Shown piece after piece: positions 10,495-19,210 of a stretch of 64,000 bases of DNA. The notes below the pieces were generated by a model. It was not told where the DNA came from. It did not search any database and worked only from the letters and a program-made list of their open reading frames with translations. The DNA comes from Acidobacteriota bacterium. Lineage in GTDB: Bacteria > Acidobacteriota > Blastocatellia > Pyrinomonadales > Pyrinomonadaceae. Numbering within the stretch: position 1 is the stretch's first letter; each line of letters opens with the position of its first letter. The stretch covers positions 1 to 64,000 of the forward strand of contig JAHBSG010000001.1 of the NCBI GenBank assembly GCA_019639235.1, in the 5' to 3' direction. The translations under genes and the position numbers were made by a program.

Positions 10495-10531
10495 AGCGTC
10501 TCCTGTTAGCTTGTTACTATCTTAGAAAAAA

Positions 10532-10543
10532 GGTACACGTACC
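10532..10543. promoter_or_regulatory. 12-bp palindrome in the divergent VWFA/gspF spacer
   Basis: GGTACACGTACC is a perfect inverted repeat with an AC centre, flanked by an A-run and a T-run, 38 bp upstream of the VWFA start. The loop is too short for a terminator. It could be an operator; nothing else supports this. No other structure was seen in the 232-bp spacer. Confidence 0.2.
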
Positions 10544-10726
10544 GCAAGATTTTTCTTTGATGAAGAATGTTCCGAAGTGGTTGTTCGTGTCTCAGGCCGG
10601 GCCGCGACTTTTTGCGCTTTGGAACAATTTCTTCCCGCGTGCGTGTTATAATTCTGGAATTCCGAACCGGCCCGGCGGCCTCGGGTTTGACCGAGTGCAT
10701 ACCGATGGCCAGTTTTTCCTTTCTTT

Positions 10727-11965
10727 ATGCCCGAATTCGTTTGCCGGCTTGGCACTCCGTCCGGAGAGATCGTAACACGAATCGTCGAGGCCCACGCCGC
10801 GGGCGAGGCTCGCGCCGAACTCGAGCGCGAAGGATACCGCGTTTTTGACGTAAGCTCGGCCGAGGGCGGCATCGGGTCGCTCTTCGCCATGGGCGGCTCC
10901 GGGGCGAAACAGAAGGTCAAGCAGTCCGATTTTCTGCTTTTCAATCAACAGCTTTCCGCATTGCTTCGTGCCGGCATTCCGGTTCTGCAGGCGATCTCGC
11001 TGCTGAAGACGCGTTCGCCCTCGGCCTCGCTCCGTGCCGTTCTCGGCAACGTTGAGGAAAAGATCAAGAATGGCGTTCCGCTCTCGCAAGCCTTCGAGTC
11101 TCAAGGTATCTTTCCGCGCATTTACACGGCATCGATCCTCGCGGGCGAGCAGAGCGGCTCGCTGGACGAGGTGCTGCACCGCTTCGTCGAGTATCTCCGC
11201 CGAAGCGTTTCGATAACCCGGAAGCTCCGCGGGGCACTCGCCTATCCGGCATTCTTGCTAGTCGCGGCCGGCTTCATGATCGCGTTCTTGACGCTTTACA
11301 TCGTGCCGAGAATGTCCGACCTCTTCCGCGGGCTCGATGCCAACCGCGGTCTGCCGGCGATCACGAACTTTGTCCTCGCGGTTTCGACGGGTTTAACAAA
11401 GAACATTTGGTGGATATTGCCGCTTGTCATCGTCCTTATTGTCAGCCTCGTCGTATGGCTTAGGACAGCGAACGGCCGGTTGGTTCTGCATAAACTGTTA
11501 CTCAAGCTCCCGGTCGCCGGCACATTGATCCGCCAAATGGCGGCCGCACAGCTTGCCCGCTCGCTCTCGACGCTGCTTTCGGGCGGTATAACCGTGCCGG
11601 ATTCGTGGGAGATTGCCTCGCAGGCGATATCAAACACCGAGCTTAGGCGGCGAAGCGAATCGGTACTTCAGCTTATCCGCGAAGGCCGCGGATTTACCGA
11701 ATCGCTTGAGCAGGCCAATTGGCTACCCGAGCTTGCACTCGACATGATCGGTATCGGCGAGCGTTCAGGCAGCCTTCGCGAAATGCTCGACGAGGTCGCC
11801 AAGTTTTACGACGCCGAAGCTGAGGTCAAGCTCGAACAACTGACTACGCTGCTTGAGCCGGCGATCCTGCTTGTAATGGCCGGCGTGGTCGTCGTCATCT
11901 TGCTGGCGATCTACCTTCCGATCATCGATACGATCTCTGCCGGGCCGACCTCGGGACGGAGATAG
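10727..11965 (+). CDS. gspF: Type II secretion / type IV pilus inner-membrane platform protein (GspF/PilC family)
   Basis: The platform protein connects the assembly ATPase with the pseudopilus in the inner membrane. The 412 residues contain two GspF repeats: FLLFNQQLSALLRAGIPVLQAI with ILAGEQSGSLDEVL, then RSLSTLLSGGITVPDSWEIA with IGIGERSGSLREML. Membrane segments lie after each repeat (LVAAGFMIAFLTLYIVPRM, IWWILPLVIVLIVSLVVWL and a final VMAGVVVVILLAIYLPI). The gene precedes gspE by 11 bp, the reverse of the common E-F order. No pilin, secretin or prepilin peptidase lies in the window, so pilus versus secretion use cannot be decided. Confidence 0.93.
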   Translation: MPEFVCRLGTPSGEIVTRIVEAHAAGEARAELEREGYRVFDVSSAEGGIGSLFAMGGSGAKQKVKQSDFLLFNQQLSALLRAGIPVLQAISLLKTRSPSASLRAVLGNVEEKIKNGVPLSQAFESQGIFPRIYTASILAGEQSGSLDEVLHRFVEYLRRSVSITRKLRGALAYPAFLLVAAGFMIAFLTLYIVPRMSDLFRGLDANRGLPAITNFVLAVSTGLTKNIWWILPLVIVLIVSLVVWLRTANGRLVLHKLLLKLPVAGTLIRQMAAAQLARSLSTLLSGGITVPDSWEIASQAISNTELRRRSESVLQLIREGRGFTESLEQANWLPELALDMIGIGERSGSLREMLDEVAKFYDAEAEVKLEQLTTLLEPAILLVMAGVVVVILLAIYLPIIDTISAGPTSGRR

Positions 11966-11976
11966 CCCTTGAAAAA

Positions 11977-13659
11977 ATGAACGTGGATACGACACAAACA
12001 ACTACGAACGTCTCTTCGCCAAAGATCGAGCTTTCCGACTTTCTTGAGAACGAGCCGCCGGAGGTCGTCCAGGCAAAGCAGATGGCCAAGCGGTATCGGT
12101 TGCCGTATATCGACCTGCTTCCGCCGGATGCTCCCTCGCCGATCGATTACGACGAGCTGGCAAAGATCCCTGTCGATATGATGCTTCGCAATCATTTCGT
12201 CCCGCTCAAGCGCGAGGGCCGCGAGCTTCACGCCGCGATGGCCGACCCGACCGACCTTGAAAAGCTCGACGAGATGGAGAACGCTTTGAACGTTCGCATT
12301 GTGCCGTACATTGCGACCCAAGGTGCCATCGATGTCGTGCTCAAGAAGGGCGATGCGACGCAGCGTGTTTTGCAGGAAGCGGCTTCGGGCTTCAAAATCT
12401 CGCTCGTCAAAGAGACCGAGCACGGGGAAGAGGTACTCGACCTCGACCGGCTGGCGACCGATGCCGATATGTCGCCGATCATCAAGCTCGTCGATACCAT
12501 TATTTACAACGCGATGGAGTCACGGGCGTCGGATATTCATATAGAAGCCGGCGACCGCGACGTTCGCGTCAAGTTCCGGATCGATGGAGCACTCTACGCC
12601 AAGGTCGACCCGATCGACATCGCATACCACCAGACGCTGATCTCGCGTATCAAAGTGATGTCCGAGCTCGACATCGCTGAGCGGCGCATACCGCAGGACG
12701 GCCGGTTTCGCGTGCGCTACAAGGGCCGGACGGTCGATTTCCGCGTTTCGATACTGCCGGCGGCTTTCGGTGAGAATTGCGTTATTCGTATCCTTGATAA
12801 GGAACAGATCTCCGAAGAGTTCAAAAACCTTAGCCTCGAGGTCGTCGGGTTTGACCCCGAAGACCTTCGCCGGTTTCGCATCTACATCAAGGAGCCGTAC
12901 GGAATGGTCCTCGTTACCGGCCCGACCGGTTCCGGTAAAACGACTACGCTCTACGCCGCCCTCAACGAGATCCGCAACGAAGAGGACAAGATCATCACCA
13001 TCGAGGACCCGGTCGAATATCAGCTTCAGGGCATTATGCAGATCCCCGTCAACGAGAAAAAGGGTTTGACCTTTGCCCGCGGCCTTCGCTCGATACTCCG
13101 CCACGACCCGGACAAGATAATGGTCGGCGAAATTCGCGACGAAGAGACGGCGCAGATCGCCATCCAATCGGCGCTTACCGGGCACCTCGTATTCACGACC
13201 GTACACGCCAATAACGTCATTGACGTCATCGGCCGCTTCCTGAACATGGGAGTCGAGCCCTACAACTTCGTCTCGTCGCTCAACTGCGTGCTCGCCCAGC
13301 GGCTCGTCCGCCTGCTTTGCCCGACGTGCAAACGGCAATACGACCCGACCGAGGAAGAACTCAGGGAATCGGGCCTGCGTCCTGAAGAAGTGAAGGATCG
13401 CGTCTTTCTACGTAACGTCGGCTGCGATGCCTGCAACCATACGGGCTACCGCGGCCGAACGGCGATACACGAGCTTCTCGATATGTCGGACACCATTCGG
13501 GAAATGATCATCGAACGCCGGCCGGGCTCCGAGATCCGCCGCCAGGCCGAACGCGAAGGGCTCTCGAGCCTGCGCGAATCCGCGATGAAGAAGGTGTTTG
13601 CCGGTCAAACAACGCTTTACGAGATCAATCGTGTGACCTTTGTTGAAGAGGCGAAATAG
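11977..13659 (+). CDS. gspE: Type II secretion / type IV pilus assembly ATPase (GspE/PilB family)
   Basis: Hexameric cytoplasmic ATPase powering pseudopilus or pilus assembly. The N-terminal domain (about 30-130) is the MshEN/GspE-N type (PYIDLLPPDAPSPIDYDELA). The motor domain has Walker A GPTGSGKTT, the Asp-box ITIEDPVEYQL, Walker B-type IMVGEIRDEETA and the His-box TGHLVFTTVHAN. A four-Cys zinc site (CPTCK, then CDACNHTGYRGR) is present, as in GspE and PilB. At 560 residues the length is normal. It follows gspF by 11 bp and is followed with no gap by a secreted protein, so the three form an operon. Confidence 0.95.
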   Translation: MNVDTTQTTTNVSSPKIELSDFLENEPPEVVQAKQMAKRYRLPYIDLLPPDAPSPIDYDELAKIPVDMMLRNHFVPLKREGRELHAAMADPTDLEKLDEMENALNVRIVPYIATQGAIDVVLKKGDATQRVLQEAASGFKISLVKETEHGEEVLDLDRLATDADMSPIIKLVDTIIYNAMESRASDIHIEAGDRDVRVKFRIDGALYAKVDPIDIAYHQTLISRIKVMSELDIAERRIPQDGRFRVRYKGRTVDFRVSILPAAFGENCVIRILDKEQISEEFKNLSLEVVGFDPEDLRRFRIYIKEPYGMVLVTGPTGSGKTTTLYAALNEIRNEEDKIITIEDPVEYQLQGIMQIPVNEKKGLTFARGLRSILRHDPDKIMVGEIRDEETAQIAIQSALTGHLVFTTVHANNVIDVIGRFLNMGVEPYNFVSSLNCVLAQRLVRLLCPTCKRQYDPTEEELRESGLRPEEVKDRVFLRNVGCDACNHTGYRGRTAIHELLDMSDTIREMIIERRPGSEIRRQAEREGLSSLRESAMKKVFAGQTTLYEINRVTFVEEAK

Positions 13660-14340
13660 ATGAGCCGACGAATTCTAATCCTTCTCGCGATAGTTACTTT
13701 CTCAACCGCGGCCTTCGGCCAGATGGAAGGGAACCCGTCCAACTGGTGCCGCGGCGGCTTTTTCGCTTCCGAATCGGAGAACTTCTCGATCGGAACCGTG
13801 AAGGGCAGGCGCGGAACGCGGTCCTACTTTTACAACGATGACCGCGAAGATTGCCCGGCGGGCAGGAACTGTCGTGCGAGGTCATACGTCGTCGCGGGTG
13901 ACGAGGTCATCGTAAATCGCAAGTTCAACGGCTTTGCCTGCAGTTGGTTTCCGGGCAAGAACGGCGGAACTGTCGGCTGGCTTCGTGTTGAAACGCTCGA
14001 TATGCCGGAAAGTCTTTATGACGCCTCGCCGGCGGCATGGTCGGGCGATTGGGAATATGCCGAAAACTCTATCAAGCTCCAGCCCGAGCCCAATTCGAAT
14101 TGGCTGCGGGTGACCGGGAACGCCTTCTGGAAAGGCCTCGGCGACAACATACACATCGGCGAACTCGACGGCCGTGCCGAAGCGAAGAACGGCCTCCTGA
14201 AATACTCGGATGGCGACGACGAATACGACTGCAAGGTCACGTTGCGGCTTCTCGGCCGATATCTGATCGTTTCGGATAATCTGAAATGCGGCGGGGTGAA
14301 CGTCTCTTTCTCGGGTGTTTACCTCAAGAGCAAAAAATAA
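13660..14340 (+). CDS. Secreted hypothetical protein with SH3-like segment
   Basis: A signal peptide (MSRRILILLAIVTFSTAAFGQ) leads a 205-residue mature protein with several Cys (WCRGGFF, EDCPAGRNCRAR, ACSWF, CGG), consistent with disulfides in the periplasm. The stretch VVAGDEVIVNRKFNG...GGTVGWL resembles a bacterial SH3-like fold. No catalytic motif is seen. The ATG immediately follows the gspE stop, so it is translated from the same message; a link to secretion is possible but only by position. Confidence 0.7.
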   Translation: MSRRILILLAIVTFSTAAFGQMEGNPSNWCRGGFFASESENFSIGTVKGRRGTRSYFYNDDREDCPAGRNCRARSYVVAGDEVIVNRKFNGFACSWFPGKNGGTVGWLRVETLDMPESLYDASPAAWSGDWEYAENSIKLQPEPNSNWLRVTGNAFWKGLGDNIHIGELDGRAEAKNGLLKYSDGDDEYDCKVTLRLLGRYLIVSDNLKCGGVNVSFSGVYLKSKK

Positions 14341-14348
14341 ACGAAACG

Positions 14349-15257
14349 CTATCCGAGAAGTGAGCAGTAAACCGCAGGATCGACATTTCCACCGCTGACG
14401 ATTAGACAGATCTTCCTTCCCGCAAAGCGTTCGGGCTGTTCGAGCAAAGCCCCGAGTGTTAAAGCTCCGGTCGGCTCGGATTTGAGGTTCACGAGGCCGT
14501 AGTAAAGACGAACCGCCTCGGCGATCTTTTCGTCCGAAACCTCGATGAAATCCTTCACACCGTCGCGGATGATCGGCCAGTTAAGATTGCCGAGCGAGAT
14601 CGTCCTCGCCCCATCGGCAAGCGTCATCGGCTCGGTTTCGTTAGGTATCAACCGGCCCTCTCTGAACGATCGAGCGGCATCGTTTCCAAGCAACGGCTCG
14701 GCTCCGTAAACCTCCGCCGTATCGCCATTCCGGCAAAGCCCCGTCACCACGCCGGAGATCAACCCGCCGCCGCCGACAGGCACGAGAACGACGTCAAAAC
14801 CCCGCCCGGCCAACTCATCGCCGAGCGTCGAATTGCCCGCGATCACCCATTCATCATCGTAAGCCGAGGCGTGATAGGCATCCGGCATTTGAGCGGCGAG
14901 TTCCGCTACACGCTCGTTCCTTCCGACCTTTTTCGTGTCGATCAGATCGACCGTTGCCCCGAACCCGCGGACCGCATGAATCTTTACCTGTGCCGACGTT
15001 TCGGGCATCACGACCGTGCACCGCTTGCCGAGCAGCTTGCAGGCATAGGCCAAGGCCTGCCCGAAATTGCCGGAAGAAGCCGTCAGTATCTCTTCGTTCG
15101 GTACGTTCAAAGCGAGGTTGTAACTGGCACGGAATTTGAAACTACCGGTGTGTTGGAATGTTTCGGTCGCGATCGTGATATCTAATCCAAGGTGATCGCG
15201 GAGCTTTGATGATACGACGAAAGTCGTCGGGCGAATGGCTTCCTTGAGTGGTAACAT
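14349..15257 (-). CDS. Threonine/serine dehydratase-like PLP enzyme
   Basis: A fold-type II PLP enzyme. The PLP-binding Lys lies in TGSFKFRAS, the substrate loop is SSGNFGQALA, and the phosphate-binding Gly loop is PVGGGGLISG. These match the threonine dehydratase / serine racemase family, which converts threonine or serine to a 2-oxo acid and ammonia. At 302 residues it has only the catalytic domain and no ACT-type regulatory domain, so it is a catabolic-style or racemase-like member rather than classical IlvA. Converges on the gspFE operon (8 bp) and is divergent from the zinc-ribbon gene. Exact substrate is not determined. Confidence 0.85.
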   Translation of the reverse strand: MLPLKEAIRPTTFVVSSKLRDHLGLDITIATETFQHTGSFKFRASYNLALNVPNEEILTASSGNFGQALAYACKLLGKRCTVVMPETSAQVKIHAVRGFGATVDLIDTKKVGRNERVAELAAQMPDAYHASAYDDEWVIAGNSTLGDELAGRGFDVVLVPVGGGGLISGVVTGLCRNGDTAEVYGAEPLLGNDAARSFREGRLIPNETEPMTLADGARTISLGNLNWPIIRDGVKDFIEVSDEKIAEAVRLYYGLVNLKSEPTGALTLGALLEQPERFAGRKICLIVSGGNVDPAVYCSLLG

Positions 15258-15331
15258 ATCTCGAACGAAGTTTAATGCTCCCGGCCGAAGCGGGCAAGTT
15301 CGTCGACGACGCGGCCAGACAAGGTAGCTTT

Positions 15332-15676
15332 ATGAAAAAACCGGAAAAGGATTTGAAGGAGCTTTTGGAGCTCATATTTCTTCAGGCACAGATGCAGTTT
15401 GGGCCGGCCATCCGCTCGAGGTGGCTCCACGCGGAAGACGACTGCCCGGGCTGCGGCGGTGAGCTGAACGTCGTCAAATTCAAGAAAAAGAAGGCACTCT
15501 CGCTCAATGCTTTTATTTTTCGCGAACACGGCGTGCTGATCGCATATATGCTCTGCAGCAAATGCGCCAATGCCGTGATAAAGCTCGGCGAAACGCATCC
15601 GCACGGAACGACGCCGCTCCATCAGGAGATCGAAAAGAACCTGAAGGCGGCATATCTGAAACACCAGGGACACTAA
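15332..15676 (+). CDS. Small putative zinc-binding protein
   Basis: A 114-residue cytoplasmic protein with two Cys pairs (CPGCGG about residue 38, CSKCAN about residue 75), spaced to bind one metal ion. The first half is helical and acidic; the end is helical (LHQEIEKNLKAAYLKHQG). I choose ATG 15332 because AAGGTAG lies just upstream; in-frame starts at 15248 and 15275 would overlap or crowd the divergent dehydratase. It abuts gnd with no gap (TAA then ATG), implying co-translation. I recognise no family with a known function. Confidence 0.65.
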   Translation: MKKPEKDLKELLELIFLQAQMQFGPAIRSRWLHAEDDCPGCGGELNVVKFKKKKALSLNAFIFREHGVLIAYMLCSKCANAVIKLGETHPHGTTPLHQEIEKNLKAAYLKHQGH

Positions 15677-17146
15677 ATGGCGAACGCAGAATTTGGAATG
15701 GTCGGGCTCGGGACGATGGGCCGCAACTTTTTGCTTAATGTGGCGGAAAATGGCTTCGCCGCCGTCGGTTTTGACCTGAGCGCCGATAAGCGCGACCTGC
15801 TTGAACAGGAAGGTGCCGGCATGCCGGTGACGGCGGCGTCCGATTTAGCCACGCTCGCAGCTTCGCTTGAGAGGCCGCGGCGGATCATGATGCTCGTCCC
15901 GGCCGGGCCGGTCGTCGATTCGGTCATCGGCGACCTGCTGCCGCATCTCGAGCCGGGCGATGTCGTGATCGACGGCGGCAACTCGCATTTTCCGGATACC
16001 GCTCGCCGTGAGGCTTTTCTAAAGGAACACGGGATCGCCTTTCTCGGCGTCGGAGTTTCAGGCGGCGAAGAAGGTGCCCGCCGCGGCCCGAGCATTATGA
16101 TAGGCGGCGACCCGGCGGTTTACGAAAACGTAAGCCCGATCCTTGAAGCCGTCTCAGCAAAGGTCAACGGCGAACCCTGCGCCGCCCACGTCGGCCGCGG
16201 TTCGGCAGGGCATTTCGTCAAGATGGTCCACAACGGCATCGAGTACGCGATGATGCAGCTCATCGCCGAAGCCTACGACCTGCTAAAGCGTGTCGGAGGC
16301 CCGACCGTCAGCGAGGGCTCAAGCTTCGGTAGCCCGCACGTAAGTAAGGGCTCATCGCAAAAAACAAACACCGAGATCGCCGACATCTTTGCCGAATGGA
16401 ACCGAGGCCGCCTGAATTCCTTCCTCGTCGAAATAACCGCGACCGTCCTGCGAAAGACCGACGCCGAAACCGGAAACTCGCTCGTCGATATGATCCTCGA
16501 CACCGCCGGCCAAAAGGGCACCGGCAAATGGACCTCGCAAGCCGCAATGGATCTCGGCATCCCGATTCCGGCGATCGACGCGGCTGTAACAATGCGGCAG
16601 ATCTCTGCCCAAAAACCATTCCGCGAAGAACTAAGCAGCCAATTTCCCCCAATTGGCAATTGGCCGATTGACAATTGTCAATTGGAAGAAAAGGAGGTCG
16701 AAACCGCGCTATACACTTCGTTCATCGCGGCATATGCACAGGGCTTCTCGCTGCTCCGGGCGGCTTCGGACGAGATGGGTTTTGAATTTGATATGATCGA
16801 GATCGCCAAGATCTGGCGAGGTGGTTGCATCATCCGGGCCGCGATGCTTGAGGATATTCGTGCTGCCTTTTCAGAGGAACCCGGACTCGAAAACATGATC
16901 GCGTCGCCTCGGTTTCAGTCTTCACTCTCCACCGGCCGGGAAGACCTTCGCAGGGTTGTTGCTGCGGGAGCGGTCGCGGGTATTCCAACGATGGCCTTTG
17001 CCGCGACGATGAATTACCTAACTGCCCTCGCCACCGAACGCCTCCCGGCCAACCTGATCCAGGCCCAGCGCGACTTCTTCGGAGCCCACACATACCAACG
17101 CACCGACCGCGAAGGCACGTTTCACACGGACGACTGGGACATGTAG
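15677..17146 (+). CDS. gnd: 6-phosphogluconate dehydrogenase, decarboxylating, with an in-frame hairpin insertion
   Basis: Oxidises and decarboxylates 6-phosphogluconate to ribulose 5-phosphate with NADP in the pentose phosphate pathway. The Rossmann start is GLGTMGRNFLLN; the family signature is VIDGGNSHFPDT, with GVGVSGGEEGARRGPSIM, the catalytic Lys/Asn region HFVKMVHNGIEYA and the C-terminal NLIQAQRDFFGAHTY followed by a conserved FHT. The length of 489 is slightly above the usual ~470. Residues 325-337 (about 16649-16685) are encoded by a near-perfect hairpin related to the repeats flanking the IVP gene at 31.6 kb. They lie where other 6PGDHs have a variable surface loop, so activity is probably kept. 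rpe for the next pathway step is at 46133. Confidence 0.95.
   Translation: MANAEFGMVGLGTMGRNFLLNVAENGFAAVGFDLSADKRDLLEQEGAGMPVTAASDLATLAASLERPRRIMMLVPAGPVVDSVIGDLLPHLEPGDVVIDGGNSHFPDTARREAFLKEHGIAFLGVGVSGGEEGARRGPSIMIGGDPAVYENVSPILEAVSAKVNGEPCAAHVGRGSAGHFVKMVHNGIEYAMMQLIAEAYDLLKRVGGPTVSEGSSFGSPHVSKGSSQKTNTEIADIFAEWNRGRLNSFLVEITATVLRKTDAETGNSLVDMILDTAGQKGTGKWTSQAAMDLGIPIPAIDAAVTMRQISAQKPFREELSSQFPPIGNWPIDNCQLEEKEVETALYTSFIAAYAQGFSLLRAASDEMGFEFDMIEIAKIWRGGCIIRAAMLEDIRAAFSEEPGLENMIASPRFQSSLSTGREDLRRVVAAGAVAGIPTMAFAATMNYLTALATERLPANLIQAQRDFFGAHTYQRTDREGTFHTDDWDM
16649..16685. repeat. 37-bp hairpin repeat inside gnd, related to the IVP-2 flanks
   Basis: The 37 bases form an inverted repeat that pairs at positions 1-14 with 24-37 (13 Watson-Crick pairs and one G-T), with an 8-9 base centre. 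The core CAATTG-N-CCGATT-N-ACAATTG-N-CAAT (16657-16682) matches the left flank of the second IVP gene at 31618-31643 at all but three positions. It adds no stop and keeps the gnd frame, encoding PIGNW, PIDNC, QLE. Confidence 0.8.
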
Positions 17147-17992
17147 CTATTCCAAGATCTCCCAGGCTGATTCGGTTTTCAGGAGTTTGCTCATCAGGGC
17201 GGCGTGGACGGCGTGGCCGCTTTTCTCGGCCGTGATCTTGCCGAGGACGGGAAGGCCGACGAGGGCGACGTCGCCAATAATGTCGAGAATCTTGTGGCGG
17301 ACGAATTCGTCGTCGAACCGAAGCGGCGTTTCGTTCAGCATTCCGTCGGGTGTAAGGACTATTGCGTTATCGAGCGAGCCGCCGAGAGCGAGGTTTGCCT
17401 TGCGGAGCATCTCTATCTCCTCCGTAAACCCAAAGGTCCGGGCCGAGGCGATTTCGCGGCCGTAGCTGCCGTTATCTGCCGTGAACGTAAAACTCTGCCG
17501 GTTGATGAACGGGTGCTTGAAGTCGATTACGCATTCGATCGAAAAGTTCTCCGAAGGCTCGATCGACATCCGCCGGTCGCCCTGCTCGATTTCCACCTTT
17601 TCGCGAACTTTCAGATAACGCCGCGGAGCCTCTTGCTCGGCGATCCCGGCCTCTGCGATCAGCTCGTAAAAATTCTCGCTTGAGCCATCGAGGATCGGGA
17701 TCTCGATATTATCGAGGTCGATGAAACAGTTATCGACGTCCGCACCGCGGAGAGCCGAGAGCAGATGCTCGCAGGTCGAGAGTACAACGCCGCGTCTAAC
17801 GAGCGTGGTGGCATAACTGCAATGGCCAACGTATTCGACCGAGGCCGGAATCTCGAAATCATCAAGGTCGGTCCTGACGAAAATGTAACCCGTATTCGCC
17901 GGTGCCGGCCTAAGCCGCATATTTACCGGAACTCCCGTGTGGAGCCCGACGCCGGTTGCTTCAATGGGTTTTGCGATGGTCGTTTGCCGCAT
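17147..17992 (-). CDS. lpxC: UDP-3-O-acyl-N-acetylglucosamine deacetylase
   Basis: Zinc enzyme that commits UDP-acyl-GlcNAc to lipid A synthesis, so the organism makes an LPS-type outer membrane. Family motifs: start TTIAKPIEATGVGLHTG, zinc ligand His in STCEHLLSAL, then HKILDIIGD with the second His and Asp ligands, and the catalytic His in KSGHAVHAAL. Length 281 from ATG 17992 is close to the family norm; an open frame to 18091 adds a Cys-rich stretch unlike LpxC, so it was not used. It converges on gnd with zero spacing. No other lpx gene is in the window. Confidence 0.96.
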   Translation of the reverse strand: MRQTTIAKPIEATGVGLHTGVPVNMRLRPAPANTGYIFVRTDLDDFEIPASVEYVGHCSYATTLVRRGVVLSTCEHLLSALRGADVDNCFIDLDNIEIPILDGSSENFYELIAEAGIAEQEAPRRYLKVREKVEIEQGDRRMSIEPSENFSIECVIDFKHPFINRQSFTFTADNGSYGREIASARTFGFTEEIEMLRKANLALGGSLDNAIVLTPDGMLNETPLRFDDEFVRHKILDIIGDVALVGLPVLGKITAEKSGHAVHAALMSKLLKTESAWEILE

Positions 17993-18277
17993 TTTCAAGC
18001 ATTTGTTACAAAACCCGTGCCAACTCCGGCGGGCAATAGATTGCATGCATCGGACAAAGGAACATTGCGAAATTGTGGCGCGGTGCAACACCGATTGTGG
18101 TTTTTTAACCTCTTTCGGAATTTTGCGAACTCGTCCCCATCGCCTAGAATTACAGGTTGTCCCTAAGCCCGTAATTTCGACATTTTATGGCCTTATAGTC
18201 CTGATGTATTATCTTTAATGTAGCGTTAAGACCTTGTCAGATTTAAGGGATTAAGCGGATCAAATGATCTTTTACCA

Positions 18278-18532
18278 TTGTCTATTGTGAATACGGTCAT
18301 CGCGGCAAAAGCAATTGAGGGACATAGGCTCCGGCTTACGTTCAGTGACGGCTCAGTGCGGCTGTTTAATGCCACACCATATCTCAAAATGGGCATTTTC
18401 ACCGAGCTGCAGGATCCGAATTATTTTCGCGATTTCAAGATCGCTTTCGGGACCGTCCAATGGCCGAATGAACAAGATCTTGCCCCGGAAACTCTTTATT
18501 TAGAAAGCGAAATACTAGACTTAAAGAAATAA
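18278..18532 (+). CDS. DUF2442 domain protein
   Basis: An 84-residue protein matching the DUF2442 pattern: LRLTFSDGSVRLFNATPYL, then GIFTELQDPNYFRDFKI, then TVQWPNEQDLAPETLY. Such proteins are small, often beside toxin-antitoxin or mobile genes, with unknown role. The start is a non-ATG codon, TTG 18278 or GTG 18287. It sits 3 bp before the next gene. The 285-bp spacer upstream, shared with lpxC, is AT-rich and probably holds divergent promoters, but no strong box is evident. Confidence 0.75.
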   Translation: MSIVNTVIAAKAIEGHRLRLTFSDGSVRLFNATPYLKMGIFTELQDPNYFRDFKIAFGTVQWPNEQDLAPETLYLESEILDLKK

Positions 18533-18535
18533 CAA

Positions 18536-19126
18536 ATGGCGATTCAAACTGCGGGCCAGAAAACCGCAAAGACAGTAAAACTTAAGATCGAGAACGCATC
18601 TTCGCTTGATATGCCAAAGGGCGGCGAGGAGACAATCCGGCAGGTGCTTGATTATGTCCCGATCGAGCAGCTCCGCGGGCTTGAGCGTGTAAAGCTCGTC
18701 GATTTCATCAACGACCCGCGGCTTAAGAACGTGGACGTCCCAATGAAGGGTGATTTGCCGGGGCTTTACCACCCGAAGGTCGGCAACCAGAATGCGTGGT
18801 TCGAGATCGCCATGGGCGCACTGCTCCAGCCGACCGAGGGCTTTGCAAAGCGTTGGATGGCAAAGACTTCGTTCAAAGCGAATATGGCCGGCCTGCTTTT
18901 TTCGCTTATCGGCCAACACTATTACCTGACGCTCCGCCACTCGGTCAAGAAACAAAACCTCGAACCGCAGATTCGGCAATACACTGAAAAGAACCTCCGT
19001 GCGTGGAGCGAGGAACAGAACAAGAACAGCTTCCGGGCAAAGCTCTTCAAACCGATCCGCCCCTTCGTCGAGCGCATGGCGAAATGGCTGAACAAGAAGG
19101 CGGCGAAAGCACAGAAGAAAGTCTAG
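18536..19126 (+). CDS. Conserved-looking hypothetical protein next to the IVP-1 cassette
   Basis: A 196-residue soluble protein with Lys-rich ends. The middle (LPGLYHPKVGNQNAWFEIAMGALLQP, split across about residues 82-108, and GLLFSLIGQHYYLTLRH at about 122-138) looks ordered and helical, with His and Glu residues that could bind metal, but no known family is recognised. It starts 3 bp after the DUF2442 gene. Its TAG stop (19124-19126) overlaps the first unit of the 9-bp repeat array, so the array begins exactly at the gene end. The gene seems intact. Confidence 0.65.
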   Translation: MAIQTAGQKTAKTVKLKIENASSLDMPKGGEETIRQVLDYVPIEQLRGLERVKLVDFINDPRLKNVDVPMKGDLPGLYHPKVGNQNAWFEIAMGALLQPTEGFAKRWMAKTSFKANMAGLLFSLIGQHYYLTLRHSVKKQNLEPQIRQYTEKNLRAWSEEQNKNSFRAKLFKPIRPFVERMAKWLNKKAAKAQKKV

Positions 19127-19188
19127 GAAGTCTGGGAAGTCTCGGAAGTCTGGGAAGTCTCGGAAGTCTGGGAAGTCTCGGAAGTTCG
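19126..19188 (+). repeat. Left arm of IVP-1 cassette: seven 9-bp units
   Basis: Units alternate GGAAGTCTG and GGAAGTCTC (six units, 19126-19179) and end with the degenerate GGAAGTTCG (19180-19188). The array lies between the stop of the upstream gene and the IVP start at 19211. Its reverse complement recurs on the other side of the IVP gene, so a transcript could fold with the gene in the loop. Confidence 0.9.
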
Positions 19189-19210
19189 AAGGTCTGGTTC
19201 GGCGAATGAC

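Noticed and set aside
19126-19188. CRISPR array
   Set aside because: Units are 9 bp and contiguous, without spacers; no cas genes in the window.
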